This document shows, in pieces, positions 1 through 14,574 of a DNA stretch of 64,000 nucleotides. How positions within the stretch are numbered: position 1 is the first letter of the stretch; every line of letters starts with the position of its first letter. Under the pieces are notes generated by a model, which saw nothing but the letters and a program-made list of their open reading frames with translations, was not told the origin of the DNA and ran no database searches. Location of the stretch: positions 2,172,402-2,236,401 of the forward strand of contig OX422199.1 in NCBI GenBank assembly GCA_949130485.1. The letters are read 5' to 3'. The stretch comes from Agelas oroides (taxonomy: Eukaryota > Porifera > Demospongiae > Agelasida > Agelasidae). A program made the position numbers and the translations under genes.

Positions 1-3000
1 AGTTTACAATTTTATACTTTTCATGCCCATAGCTTCTTGATAATATGCACCTTGCATTAGTGCAACCTTTGTACCGGGGTAGGAAGAGTCGCGAATGTAC
101 GCCAATTTCCATTGACGGCACTATACTGAGCAGCATGGGACGGTGATATTGGCTGGCCCGCACAGCATTGTGCGCCTTTTTCACCGAGAAAGGGTTTACA
201 ATTTCAAACTCTTCATGCCCATAGCTTCTTGATAATATGCACCTTGCATTAGTGCAGCCTTTGTACCGGGCTAGGAAGAGTCGCGAATGTACGCCAATTT
301 CCATTGACGGCACTATACTGAGCAGCAGGGGACGGTGATATTGGCTGGCCCGCACAGCATTGTGCGCCTTTTGCACCGAGAAAGGGTTTACAATTTTAAA
401 CTCTTCATGCCCATAGCTTCTTGATAATATGCACCTTGCATTAGTGCAGCCTTTGTACCGAGCTATGAAGAGTCGCGAATGTACGCGAATTTCCATTGAC
501 GGCACTATACTGCGCAACAGTGGACGGTGATATTGGCTGGCCCGCACAGCTTTGTGCGCCTTTTGCACCGAGAAAGGGTTTACAATTTTAAACTCCTCAT
601 ACCCATAGCTTCTTGATAATATGCACCTTGCATTAGTGCAACCTTTGTACCGAGCTAGGAAGAGTCGCGAATGTACGCCAATTTCCATTGACGGCACTAT
701 ACTGAGCAGCAGGGGACGGTGATATTGGCTGTCCCGCACAGCATTGTGCGCCTTTTGCACCGAGAAAGGGTTTACAATTTTAAATTCTTCATGCCCATAG
801 CTTCTTGATAATATGCACCTTGCATTAGTGCAGCCTTTGTACCGAGCTATGAAGAGTCGCGAATGTACGCGTATTTCCATGCAATGACGGCACTATACTG
901 CGTAGCAGGGGACGGTGATATTGGCTGGCCAGCACAGCTTTGTGCGCCTTTTGCACCGAGAAAGGGTTTACAATTTTAAACTCCTCATACCCATAGCTTC
1001 TTGATAATATGCACCTTGCATTAGTGCAACCTTTGTACCGAGCTAGGAAGAGTCGCGAATGTACGCCAATTTCCATTGACAGCACTATACTGCGGAACAG
1101 GGGACGGTGATATTGGCTGGACCGCACAGATTTGTGCGCCTTTTGCACCGAGAAAGAATTTACAATTTTAAACTCTTCATGCCCATAGCTTCTTGATAAT
1201 ATGCACCTTGAATTAGTGCAACCTTTGTACCGGGCTAGGAAGAGTCGCGAATGTACGCCAATTTCCATTGACGGCACTATACTGAGCAGCATGGGACGGT
1301 GATATTGGCTGGCCCGCACAGCATTGTGCGCCTTTTGCACCGAGAAAGGGTTTACAATTTTAAACTCTTCATGCCCATACCTTCTTGATAATATGCACCT
1401 TGCATTAGTGCAACCTTTGTACCGAGCTATGAAGAGTCGCGAATGTACGCGTATTTCCATTGGCGGCACTATACTGCGCAGCAGTGGACGGTGATATTGG
1501 CTGGCCCGCACAGCTTTGTGCGCCTTTTGCACCGAGAAAGGGTTTACAATTTTAAACTCCTCATGCCCGTAGCTTCTTGATAATATGCACCTTGCATTAG
1601 TGCAACCTTTGTACCGGGCTAGGAAGAGTCGCGAATGTACGCCAATTTCCAATGACGGCACTATACTGAGCAGCAGGGGACGGTGATATTGGCTGGCCCG
1701 CACAGCATTGTGCGCCTTTTGCACCGAGAAAGGGTTTACAATTATAAACTCTTCATGCCCATAGCTTCTTGATTAATATGCACCTTGCATTAGTGCAGCC
1801 TTTGTACCGAGCTAGGAAGAGTCGCGAATGTACTCCAATTTCCATTGACGGCACTATACTGTGCAGCAGGGGACGGTGATATTGGCTGGCCCTCACAGCT
1901 TTGTGCGCCTTTTGCACCGAGAAAGCGTTTACATTTGTAAACTCTTCATGCCCATAGTTTCTTGATAATAAGCACCTTGCATTAGTGCAACCTTTGTACC
2001 GAGCTAGGAAGAGTCGCGAATGTACGCCAATTTCCATTGACGGCACTATACTGCGCAGAAGGGGACGGTGATATTGGTTGGCCCGCACAGCATTGTGTGC
2101 CTTTTGCACCGAGAAAAGGTTTACATTTTTAAACTCTTCATGCCCATAGCTTCTTGATAATATGCACCTTGCATTAGTGCAACCTTTGTACCGAGGTGGG
2201 AAGAGTCGCGAATGAACGCGAATTTCCATTGACAGCACTATACTGCGTAGCAGGGGACGGTGATATTGGCTGGCCAGAACAGCTTTGTGCGCCTTTTGCA
2301 CCGAGAAAGGGTTTCTATTTTAAAACTCTTCATGCCCATAGCTTCTTGATAATATGCAACTTGCATTAGTGCAACCTTTGTACCGAGCTAGGAAGAGTAG
2401 CGAATGTTCGCGAATTCCCATCGACGGCACTATACTGCGCAGCAGGGGACGGTGGTATTTGCTGGCCCGCACAGCTTTGTGCGCCTTTTGCACCGAGAAA
2501 GGGTTTACAATTTTAAACTCTTCATGCCCATAGCTTCTTGATAATATGCACCTTGCATTAGTGCAACCTTTGCACCGAGCTAGGAAGAGTCGCGAATGAA
2601 CGCGAATTTCACTTGACGGCACTATACTGCGCAGCAGTGGACGGTGATATTTTCTGGCCCGCACAGCTTTGTGCGCCTTTTTTCACCGAAAAAGGGTTTA
2701 CATTTTTACACTCTTCATGCCCATAGCTTCTTGATAATATGCACCTTTCATTAGTGCAACCTTTGTACCGAGCTAGGAAGAGACGCGAATGTACTCGAAT
2801 TTCCATTGATGGTACTATACTGCGCAGCAGGTGACGGTGATATTCGCTGACAAGCACAGCTTTGTGCGTCTATTGCACCGAGAAAGGGTTTACAATTTTA
2901 AACTCTTCATGCTCATAGCTTCTTGATAATATGCACCTTGCATTAGTGCAACCTTTGAACCGAGCTAGGAAGAGTCGCGAATGTACGCCAATTTCCATTG

Positions 3001-3839
3001 ACGGCACTAATCTGCGCAGCAGGGGACGGTGATATTGGCTCGTCCGCACAGCATTGTGCGCCTTTGCAACCGAGAAAGATTTTATATTTTTAAACTTCTT
3101 CATGCCCATAGCTTCTTGATAATATGCACCTTGCATTAGTGCAACCTTTGTACCGAGCTAGGAAGATTCGCGAATGTACGCCAATTTCTATTGACGGCAC
3201 TATACTGCGGAGCTGGGGACGGTGATATTGGCTGGACAGCACAGCTTTGTGCGCCTTTTGCACCGAGAAAGGGTTTACAATTGTAAACTCTTCATGCCCA
3301 TAGCTTCTTGATAATATGCACCTTGCATTAGTGCAACGTTTGTACAGAGGTAGGAAGAGTCGCGATTGTACGCCAATTTCCATTGACGGCACTATACTGC
3401 GAAGCAGTGGACGGTGATATTGGCTGGCCCGCACAACTTTGTGCGCCTTTTGCACCGAGAAAGGGTTTACATTTTTAAACTCTTCATGCCCATAGCTTCT
3501 TGATAATATGCACCCTGCATTTGTGCAACCTTTGGACAGAGCTAGGAAGAGTCGCGAATGTACGCGAATTTCCATTGACAGCGCTATTCTGCGGAACAGG
3601 GGACGGTGATATTGGCTGGACCGCACAGATTTGTGCGCCTTTTGCACCAAGAAAGAGTTTACAATTTTAAACTCTTCATGCCCATAGCTTCTTGATAATA
3701 TGCACCTTGCATTAGTGCAACCTTTGTACCGGGCTAGGAAGAGTCGCGAATGTACGCCAATTTCCATTGACGGCATTATACTGAGCAGCATGGGACGGTG
3801 ATATTGGCTGGCCCGCACAGCATTGTGCGCCTTTTGCAC

Positions 3840-5761
3840 CGAGAAAGGGTTTACAATTTTAAACTCTTCATGCCCTTAGGTTCTTGATAATATGCACCTT
3901 GCATTAGTGCAACCTTTGTACCGAGCTAGGAAGAGTCGCGAATGAACGCGAATTTCACTTGACGGCACTATACTGCGCAGCAGTGGACGGTGATATTTTC
4001 TGGCCCGCACAGCTTTGTGCGCCTTTTGCACCGAAAAAGGGTTTACATTTTTACACTCTTCATGCCCATAGCTTCTTGATAATACGCACCATGCATTAGT
4101 GCAACCTTTGTACCTAGCTAGAAAGAGTCGCGAATATACACGAATATGCATTGACGGCACAATACTTCGCAGCAGGGGACGGTGATATTGGTTGGCCCGA
4201 ACAGCTTTGTGCGCCTTTTGCACCGAGAAAGGGTTTACAATTTTAAACTCTTCATGCTCATAGCTTCTTGATAATATGCACCTTGCATTAGTGCAACCTT
4301 TGTACCGAGCTAGGAAGAGTCGCGAATGTACGCCAATTTCCATTGACGGCACTAATCTGCGCAGCAGGGGACGGTGATATTGGCTCGTCCGCACAGCTTT
4401 GTGCGCCTTTGCAACCGAGAAAGATTTTATATTTTTAAACTTCTTCATGCCCATAGCTGCTTGATAATATGCACCTTTCATTAGTGCAACCTTTGTACCG
4501 AGCTAGGAAGATTCGCGAATGTACGCGAATTTCCATTGACAGCACTATACTGCGGAACAGGGGACGGTGATATTGGCTGGACCGCACAGATTTGTGCGCC
4601 TTTTGCACCAAGAAAGAGTTTACAATTTTAAACTCTTCATGCCCATAGCATCTTGATAATATGCACCTTGCATTAGTGCAACATTTGTACCGGGCTAGGA
4701 AGAGTCGCGAATGTACGCCAATTTCCATTGACGGCACTATACTGAGCAACATGGGAAGGTGATATTGGCTGGCCCGCACAGCATTGTGCGCCTTTTGCAC
4801 CGAGAAAGGGTTTACAATTTTAAACTCTTCATGCCCTTAGGTTCTTGATAATATGCACCTTGCATTAGTGCAACCTTTGTACCGAGCTAGGAAGAGTCGC
4901 GAATGAACGCGAATTTCACTTGACGGCACTATACTGCGCAGCAGTGGACGGTGATATTTTCTGGCCCGCACAGCTTTGTGCGCCTTTTGCACCGAAAAAG
5001 GGTTTACATTTTTACACTCTTCATGCCCATAGCTTCTTGATAATACGCACAATGCATTAGTGCAACCTTTGTACCTAGCTAGAAAGAGTCGCGAATATAC
5101 ACGAATATGCATTGACGGCACAATACTTCGCAGCAGGGGACGGTGATATTGGTTGGCCCGAACAGCTTTGTTCGCCTTTTGCACCGAGAAAGGGTTTACA
5201 ATTTTAAACTCTTCATGCTCATAGCTTCTTGATAATATGCACCTTGCATTAGTGCAACCTTTGTACCGAGCTAGGAAGAGTCGCGAATGTACGCCAATTT
5301 CCATTGACGGCACTAATCTGCGCAGCAGGGGACGGTGATATTTGCTCGTCCGCACAGCTTTGTGCGCCTTTGCAACCGAGAAAGATTTTATATTTTTAAA
5401 CTTCTTCATGCCCATAGCTTCTTGATAATATGCACCTTTCATTAGTGCAACCTTTGTACCGAGCTAGGAAGATTCGCGAATGTACGCGAATTTCCATTGA
5501 CAGCACTATACTGCGGAACAGGGGACGGTGATATTGGCTGGACCGAACAGATTTGTGCGCCTTTTGCACCGAGAAAGAGTTTACAATTTTAAACTCTTCA
5601 TGCCCATAGCTTCTTGATAATATGCACCTTGCATTAGTGCAACCTTTGTACCGAGCTAGGAAGAGTCGCGAATGTACGCCAATTTCCATTGACGGCACTA
5701 TACTGCGCAGCAGGGGACGGTGATATTGGCTGGCCAGCACAGCTTTGTGCGCCTTTTGCAC
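3840..5761 (+). repeat. 961-bp tandem duplication inside array A
   Basis: Two adjacent five-monomer blocks (about 3840-4800 and 4801-5761) match with a constant offset of 961 bp. Shared private variants include CCCTTAGG (3873 and 4834), the GATAATACGCA monomer and the GCAACCGAGAAAGATTTTATA variant. It is a local unequal-crossover product. The length is five monomers plus one base. Confidence 0.85.
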
Positions 5762-6558
5762 CGAGAAAGGGTTTACTTTTTTAAACTTTTCATGCCCATA
5801 GCTTCTTGATAATATGCACCTTGCATTAATGCAACCTTTGTACCGGGCTAGGAAGAGTCGCGAATGTACGCCAATTTTCAATTGACGGCACTATACTGAG
5901 CAGCATGGGACGGTGATATTGGCTGGCCCGCACAACATTGTGCGCCTTTTGCACCGAGAAAGGGTTTACAATTTTAAACTCTTCATGCCCATAGCTTCTT
6001 GATAATATGCACCTTGCATTAGTGCAGCCTTTGTACCGAGCTATGATGAGTCGCGAATGTACGCGTATTCCCATTGGCGGCACTATACTGCGCAGCAGGG
6101 GACGGTGGTATTGGCTGGCCCGCACAGCTTTGTGCGCCTTTTGTACTGAGAAAAGGTTTACAATTTTAAACTCTTCATGCCCGTAGCTTCTTGATAATAT
6201 GCACCTTGCATTAGTGCAACCTTTGTACCGAGCTAGGAAGAGTCGCGAATGTACGACAATTTCCATTGACGGCACTATACTGCGCAGCAGGGGACGGTGA
6301 TATTGGCTGGCCCGCACAGCTTTGTGCGCCTTTTTCACCGAGAAAGGGTTTACAATTTTAAACTCCTCATGCCCGTAGCTTCTTGATAATATGCACCTTG
6401 CATTAGTGCAACCTTTGTACCGAGCTAGGAAGAGTCGCGAATGTACGCCAATTTCCATTGACGGCACTATACTGAGCAGCAGGGGACGGTGATATTGGCT
6501 GTCCCGCACAGCATTGTGCGCCTTTTGCACCGAGAAAGGGTTTACAATTTTAAATTCT

Positions 6559-8253
6559 TCATGCCCATAGCTTCTTGATAATATGCACCTTGCATAAGTG
6601 CAGCCTTTGTACCGAGCTATGAAGAGTCGCGAATGTACGCGTATTTCCATGCAATGACGGCACTAAACTGCGTAGCAGGGGACGGTGATATTGGCTGGCC
6701 AGCACAGCTTTGTGCGCCTTTTGCACCGAGAAAGGGTTTACAATTTTAAACTCCTCATACCCATAGCTTCTTGATAATATGCACCTTGCATTAGTGCAAC
6801 CTTTGTACCGAGTTAGGAAGAGTCGCGAATGTACGCCAATTTCCATTGACGGCACTATACTGAGCAGCAGGGGAAGGTGATATTGGCTGGCCCGCACAGC
6901 TTTGTGCGCCTTTTGCACCGAGAAAGTGTTTACAATTTTAAACTCCTCATGCCCGTAGCTTCTTGATAATATGCACCTTGCAATAGTGCAGCCTTTGTAC
7001 CGAGCTATGAAGGTACACGAATGTACGCGTATTTCCATTGAATGACGGCACTATACTGCGTAGCATGGGACGGGGATATTGGCTGGCCCACACAGCTTGG
7101 TGCGCCTTTTGCACCGAGAAAGGGTTTACAATTTTAAACTCCTCATGCCCGTAGCTTCTTGATAATATGCACCTTGCATTAGTGCAACCTTTGTACCGAG
7201 CTAGGAAGAGTCGCGAATGAACGCCAATTTCCATTGACGGCACTACACTTCGCAGCAGGGGACGGTGATATTGGCTGGACCGCACAGATTTGTGCGCCTT
7301 TTGCACCGAGAAAGAGTTTACAATTTTAAACTTTTCATGCCCATAGCTTCTTGATAATATGCACCTTGCATTAATGCAGCTTTTGTACCGAGCTATGAAG
7401 AGTCGCGAATGTACGCGTATTTCCATGCATTGACGGCACTATACTGCGTAGCAGGGGACGGTGATATTGGCTGGCCCGCACAGCTTTGTGCGCCTTTTGC
7501 ACCGAGAAAGGGTTTACAATTTTAAACTCCTCATGCACGTAGCTTCTTGATAATATGCACCTTGCATTAGTGCAACCTTTGTACCGAGCTAGGAAGAGTT
7601 GCGAATGTACGCCAATTTCCATTGACGGCACTACACTTCGCAGCAGGGGACGGTGATATTGGCTGGACAGCACAGATTTTTGCGCCTTTTGCACCGAGAA
7701 AGAGTTTACAATTTTAAACTTTTCATGCCCATAGCTTCTTGATAATATGCACCTTGCATTAGTGCAGCTTTTGTACCGAGCTATGAAGAGTTGCGAATGT
7801 AGGCGTATTTCCATGCATTGACGGCACTATACTGCGTAGCAGGGGACGGTGATATTGGCTGACCCGCACAGCTTTGTGCGCCTTTTGCACCGAGAAAGGG
7901 TTTACAATTTTAAACTCCTCATGCACGTAGCTTCTTGATAATATGCACCTTGCATTAGTGCAACCTTTGTACCGAGCTAGGAAGAGTTGCGAATGTACGC
8001 GTATTTCCATTGACGGCACTACACTTCGCAGCAGGGGACGGTGATATTGGCTGGACCGCACAGATTTGTGCGCCTTTTGCACCGAGAAAGAGTTTTCAAT
8101 TTTAAACTTTTCATGCCCATAGTTTCTTGATAATATGCACCTTGCATTTGTGCAGCCTTTGTACCGAGCTAGGAAGAGTTGCGAATGTACGCGTATTTCC
8201 ATTGACGGCACTACACTTCGCAGCAGTGGACGGTGATATTGGCTGGACCGCAC
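6559..8253 (+). repeat. 388-bp dimeric higher-order block of family A (left block)
   Basis: Monomers alternate between a 192-bp type and a type that carries four extra bases within TTCCATGCATTGACGG, where other monomers read TTCCATTGACGG. The dimer is 388 bp, seen clearly between the insertions near 7424 and 7812. Some dimers here are irregular. The longer type also carries GCTATGAAG, while the partner often has GCACTACACTTCGCAG. Confidence 0.75.
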
Positions 8254-9240
8254 AGATTTGTGCGCCTTTTACACCGAGAAAGAGTTTACAATTTTAAACT
8301 TTTCATGCCCATAGCTTCTTGATAATATGCACCTTGCATTAGTGCAGTCTTTGTACCGAACTATGATGAGTCGCGAATGTACGCCAATTTCCATTGGCGG
8401 CACTATACTGCGAAGCAGGGGACGGTGGTATTGGCTGGCCCGCACAGCTTTGTGCGCCTTTTGCACTGAGAAAGGGTTTACAATTTTAAACTCTTCATGC
8501 CCATAGCTTCTTGATAATATGCACCTTGCATTAGTGCAACCTTTGTACCGAGCTAGGAAGAGTCGCGAATGTACGCCAATTTCCATTGACGGCACTATAC
8601 TGCGCAGCAGGGGACGGTGATATTGGCTGGCCAGCACAGCTTTGTGCGTCTTTTGCACCGAGAAAGGGTTTACTTTTTTAAACTTTTCATGCCCATAGCT
8701 TCTTGATAATATGCACCTTGCATTAGTGCAACCTTTGTACCGGGCTAGGAAGAGTCGCGAATGTACGCCAATTTCCATTGACGGCACTATACTGAGCAGC
8801 ATGGGACGGTGATATTGGCTGGCCCGCACAGCATTGTGCGCCTTTTGCACCGAGAAAGGGTTTACAATTTTAAACTCTTCATGCCCATAGCTTCTTGATA
8901 ATATGCACCTTGCATTAGTGCAGCCTTTGTACCGGGCTAGGAAGAGTCGCGAATGTACGCCAATTTCCATTGACGGCACTATACTGAGCAGCAGGGGACG
9001 GTGATATTGGCTGTCCCGCACAGGTTTGTGAGCCATTTGCACCGAGAAAGGGTTTACAATTTTAAACTCCTCATGCCCGTAGCTTCTTGATAATATGCAC
9101 CTTGTATTAGTGCAACCTTTGTACCGAGCTAGGAAGAGTCGCGAATGTACGCCAATTTCCATTGACGACACTACACTTCGCAGCAGGGGACGGTGATACT
9201 GGCTGGACCGCACAGATTTGTGCGCCTTTTGCACCGAGAA

Positions 9241-11290
9241 AGAGTTTACAATTTTTTACTTTTCATGCCCATAGCTTCTTGATAATATGCACCTTGCATT
9301 AGTGCAGCCTTTCTACCGAGCTATGAAGAGTCGCGAATGTACGCGTATTTCCATTTACGGCACTATACTGCGTAGCAGGGGACGGTGATATTGGCTGGCC
9401 CGCACAGCTTTGTGCGCCTTTTGCACCGAGAAAGGGTTTACAATTTTAAACTCCTCATACCCATAGCTTCTTGATAATATGCACCTTGCATTAGTGCAAC
9501 CTTTGTACCGAGCTAGGAAGAGTCGCGAATGTACGCCAATTTCCATTGACGGCACTATACTGAGCAGCAGGGGACGGTGATATTGGCTGTCCCGCACAGC
9601 ATTGTGCGCCTTTTGCACCGAGAAAGGGTTTACAATTTTAAATTCTTCATGCCCATAGCTTCTTGATAATATGCACCTTGCATTAGTGCAGCCTTTGTAC
9701 CGAGCTATGAAGAGTCGCGAATGTACGCGTATTTCCATGCAATGACGGCACTATACTGCGTAGCAGGGGACGGGTATATTGGCTGGCCCGCACAGCTTGG
9801 TGCGCCTTTTGCACCGAGAAAGGGTTTACAATTTTAAACTCCTCATGCCCGTAGCTTCTTGATAATATGCACCTTGCATTAGTGCAACCTTTGTACAGAG
9901 CTAGGAAGAGTTGCGAATGTACGCCAATTTCCATTGACGGCACTACACTTCGCAGCAGGGGACGGTGATATTGGCTGGACCGCACAGATTTGTGCGCCTT
10001 TTGCACCGAGAAAGAGTTTACAATTTTAAACTTTTCATGCCCATAGCTTCTTGATAATATGCACCTTGCATTAGTGCAGCTTTTGTACCGAGCTATGAAG
10101 AGTCGCGAATGTACTCGTATTTCCATGCATTGACGGCACTATACTGCGTAGCAGGGGACGGTGATATTGGCTGGCCCGCACAGCTTTGTGCGCCTTTTGC
10201 ACCGAGAAAGGGTTTACAATTTTAAACTCCTCATGCATGTAGCTTCTTGATAATATGCACCTTGCATTAGTGCAACCTTTGTACCGAGCTAGGAAGAGTC
10301 GCGAATGTACGCCAATTTCCATTGACGGCACTACACTTCGCAGCAGGGGACGGTGATACTGGCGGGACCGCACAGATTTGTGCGCCTTTTGCACCGAGAA
10401 AGAGTTTACAATTTTATACTTTTCATGCCCATAGCTTCTTGATAATATGCACCTTGCATTAGTGCAACCTTTGTACCGGGGTAGGAAGAGTCGCGAATGT
10501 ACGCCAATTTCCATTGACGGCACTATACTGAGCAACATGGGACGGTAATATTGGCTGGCCCGCACAGCATTGTGCGCCTTTTGCACCGAGAAAGGGTTTA
10601 CAATTTTAAACTCTTCATGCCCATAGCTTCTTGATAATATGCATCTTGCATTAGTGCAGCCTTTGTACCGGGCTAGGAAGAGTCGCGAATGTACGCCAAT
10701 TTCCATTGACGGCACTATACTGAGCAGCAGGGGACGGTGATATTGGCTGGCCCGCACAGCATTGTGCGCCTTTTGCACCGAGAAAGGGTTTACAATTTTA
10801 AACTCTTCATGCCCATAGCTTCTTGATAATATGCACCTTGCATTAGTGCAGCCTTTGTACCGAGCTATGAAGAGTCGCGAATGTACGCGTATTTCCATTT
10901 ACGGCACTATACTGCGTAGCAGGGGACGGTGATATTGGCTGGCCCGCACAGCTTTGTGCGCCTTTTGCACCGAGAAAGGGTTTACAATTTTAAACTCCTC
11001 ATACCCATAGCTTCTTGATAATATGCACCTTGCATTAGTGCAACCTTTGTACCGAGCTAGGAAGAGTCGCGAATGTACGCCAATTTCCATTGACGGCACT
11101 ATACTGAGCAGCAGGGGACGGTGATATTGGCTGTCCCGCACAGCATTGTGCGCCTTTTGCACCGAGAAAGGGTTTACAATTTTAAATTCTTCATGCCCAT
11201 AGCTTCTTGATAATATGCACCTTGCATTAGTGCAGCCTTTGTACCGAGCTATGAAGAGTCGCGAATGTACGCGTATTTCCATGCAATGAC
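9241..11290 (+). repeat. Family A segment repeated 13.3 kb downstream (copy 1)
   Basis: This stretch shares private markers, in order, with about 22545-24600 at a constant offset of 13304-13305 bp. Markers include the ATTTTTTACTTTT variant (9251 and 22555) and two CCATTTACGGC monomers (about 9352 and 10897 against 22657 and 24201). Scattered differences remain. It is one of several long-range copies within the array. Confidence 0.8.
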
Positions 11291-11806
11291 GGCACTATAC
11301 TGCGTAGCAGGGGACGGGGATATTGGCTGGCCAGCACAGCTTTGTGCGCCTTTTGCACCGAGAAAGGGTTTACAATTTTAAACTCCTCATGCCCGTAGCT
11401 TCTTGATAATATGCACCTTGCATTAGTGCAACCTTTGTACCGAGCTAGGAAGAGTCGCGAATGTACGCCAATTTCCATTGACGGCACTATACTGCGTAGC
11501 AGGGGACGGTGATATTGGCTGGCCCTCACAGCTTTGTGCGCCTTTTGCACCGAGAAAGGGTTTACAATTTTAAACTCCTCATACCCATAGCTTCTTGATA
11601 ATATGCACCTTGCATTAGTGCAACCTTTGTACCGAGCTAGGAAGAGTCGCGAATGTACGCCAATTTCCATTGACGGCACTATACTGAGCAGCAGGGGACG
11701 GTGATATTGGCTGTCCCGCACAGCATTGTGCGCCTTTTGCACCGAGAAAGGGTTTACAATTTTAAATTCTTCATGCCCATAGCTTCTTGATAGTATGCAC
11801 CTTGCA

Positions 11807-14574
11807 TTAGTGCAGCCTTTGTACCGAGCTATGAAGAGTCGCGAATGTACGCGTATTTCCATGCAATGACGGCACTATACTGCGTAGCAGGGGACGGGGA
11901 TATTGGCTGGCCCGCACAGCTTTGTGCGCCTTTTGCACCGAGAAATGGTTTACAATTTTAAACTCCTCATGCCCGTAGCTTCTTGATAATATGCACCTTG
12001 CAGTAGTGCAAACTTTGTACCGAGCTAGGAAGAGTCGCGAATGTACGCCAATTTCCATTGACGGCACTACACTTCGCAGCAGGGGACGGTGATATTGGCT
12101 GGACCGCACAGATTTGTGCGCCTTTTGCACCGAGAAAGAGTTTACAATTTTAAACTTTTCATGCCCATAGCTTCTTGATAATATGCACCTTGCATTAGTG
12201 CAGCTTTTGTACCGAGCTATGAAGAGTCGCGAATGTACACGTATTTCCATGCATTGACGGCACTATACTGCGTAGCAGGGGACGGTGATATTGGCTGGCC
12301 CGCACAGCTTTGTGCGCCTTTTGCACCGAGAAAGGGTTTACAATTTTAAACTCCTCATGCCCGTAGCTTCTTGATAATATGCACCTTGCATTAGTGCAAC
12401 CTTTGTACCGAGCTAGGAAGAGTCGCGAATGTACGCCAATTTCCATTGACGGCACTACACTTCGCAGCAGGGGACGGTGATATTGGCTGGACCGCACAGA
12501 TTTGTGCGCCTTTTGCACCGAGAAAGAGTTTACAATTTTAAACTTTTCATGCCCATAGCTTCTTGATAATATGCACCTTGCATTAGTGCAGCTTTTGTAC
12601 CGAGCTATGAAGAGTCTCGAATGTACACGTATTTCCATGCATTGACGGCACTATACTGCGTAGCAGGGGACGGTGATATTGGCTGGCCCGCACAGCTTTG
12701 TGCGCCTTTTGCACCGACAAAGGGTTTACAATTTTAAACTCCTCATGCACGTAGCTTCTTGATAATATGCACCTTGCATTAGTGCAACCTTTGTACCGAG
12801 CTAGGAAGAGTTGCGAATGTACGCCAATTTCCATTGACGGCACTACACTTCGCAGCAGGGGACGGTGATATTGGCTGGACCGCACAGATTTTTGCGCCTT
12901 TTGCACCGAGAAAGAGTTTACAATTTTAAACTTTTCATGCCCATAGCTTCTTGATAATATGCACCTTGCATTAGTGCAGCCTTTGTACCGAGCTATGAAG
13001 AGTCGCGAATGTACGCGTATTTCCATGCATTGACGGCACTATACTGCGTAGCAGTGGACGGTGATATTGGCTGGCCCGCACAGATTTGTGCGCCTTTTGC
13101 ACCGAGAAAGGGTTTACAATTTTAAACTGCTCATGCCCGTAGCTTCTTGATAATATGCACCTTGCATTAGTGCAATCTTTGTACCGAGCTAGGAAGAGTC
13201 GCGAATGTACGCCAATTTCCATTGACGGCACTACACTTCGCAGCAGGGGACGGTGATACTGGCTGGACCGCACAGATTTGTGCGCCTTTTGCACCGAGAA
13301 AGAGTTTACAATTTTAAACTTTTCATGCCCAAAGCTTCTTGATAATATGCACCTTGCATTAGTGCAGCTTTTGTACCGAGCTATGAAGAGTTGCGAATGT
13401 ACGCGTATTTCCATGCATTGACGGCACTATACTGCGTAGCAGGGGACGGTGATATTGGCTGGCCAGCACAGATTTGTGCGCCTTTTGCACCGAGAAAGGG
13501 TTTACAATTTTAAACTCCTCATGCCCGTAGCTTCTTGATAATATGCACCTTGCATTAGTGCAACCTTTGTACCGAGCTAGGAAGAGTTGCGAATGTACGC
13601 GTATTTCCATTGACGGCACTACACTTCGCAGCAGGGGACGGTGATATTGGCTGGACCGCACAGATTTGTGCGCCTTTTGCACCGAGAAAGAGTTTACAAT
13701 TTTAAACTTTTCATGCCTATAGCTTCTTGATAATATGCACCTTGCATTAGTGCAGCCTTTGTACCGAGCTATGAAGAGTCGCGAATGTACGCGTATTTCC
13801 ATGCATTGACGGCACTACACTGCGTAGCAGTGGACGGTGATATTGGCTGGCCCGCACAGCTTTGTGCGCCTTTTGTAACGAGAAAGGGTTTACAATTTTA
13901 AACTCCTTATGCCCGTAGCTTCTTGATAATATGCACCTTGCATTAGTGCAACCTTTGTACCGAGCTAGGAAGAGTCGCGAATGTACGCCAATTTCCATTG
14001 ACGGCACTACACTTCGCAGTAGGGGACGGTGATATTGGCTGGACCGCACAGATTTGTGCGCCTTTCGCACCGAGAAAGAGTTTACAATTTTAAACTTTTC
14101 ATGCCCATAGCTTCTTGATAATATGCACCTTGCATTAGTGCAACCTTTGTACCGGGCTTGGAAGAGTCGCGAATGTACGCCTATTTCCATTGACGGCACT
14201 ATACTGAGCAGCAGGGGACGGTGATATTGGCTGTCCCGCACAGCATTGTGCGCCTTTTGCACCGAGAAAGGGTTTACAATTTTAAACTCTTCATGCCCAT
14301 AGCTTCTTGATAATATGCACCTTGCATTTGTGCAGCCTTTGTACCGGGCTAGGAAGAGTCGTGAATGTACGCCAATTTCCATTGACGGCACTATACTGAG
14401 CCGCAGGGGACGGTGATATTGGCTGGACCGCACAGATTTGTGCGCCTTTTGCACCGAGAAAGAGTTTACAATTTTAAACTTTTCATGCCTATAGCTTCTT
14501 GATAATATGCACCTTGCATTAGTGCAGCCTTTGTACCGAGCTATGAAGAGTCGCGAATGTACGCGTATTTCCAT
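11807..14574 (+). repeat. 388-bp dimeric higher-order block of family A (regular block)
   Basis: The most regular run of the 388-bp dimer on the left side. The CCATGCATTGACGG marker recurs near 12248, 12636, 13024, 13412 and 13800, each 388 bp apart. Each dimer pairs a 196-bp and a 192-bp monomer. The dimers are much more alike than neighbouring monomers are, as expected for homogenised higher-order repeats. Confidence 0.9.
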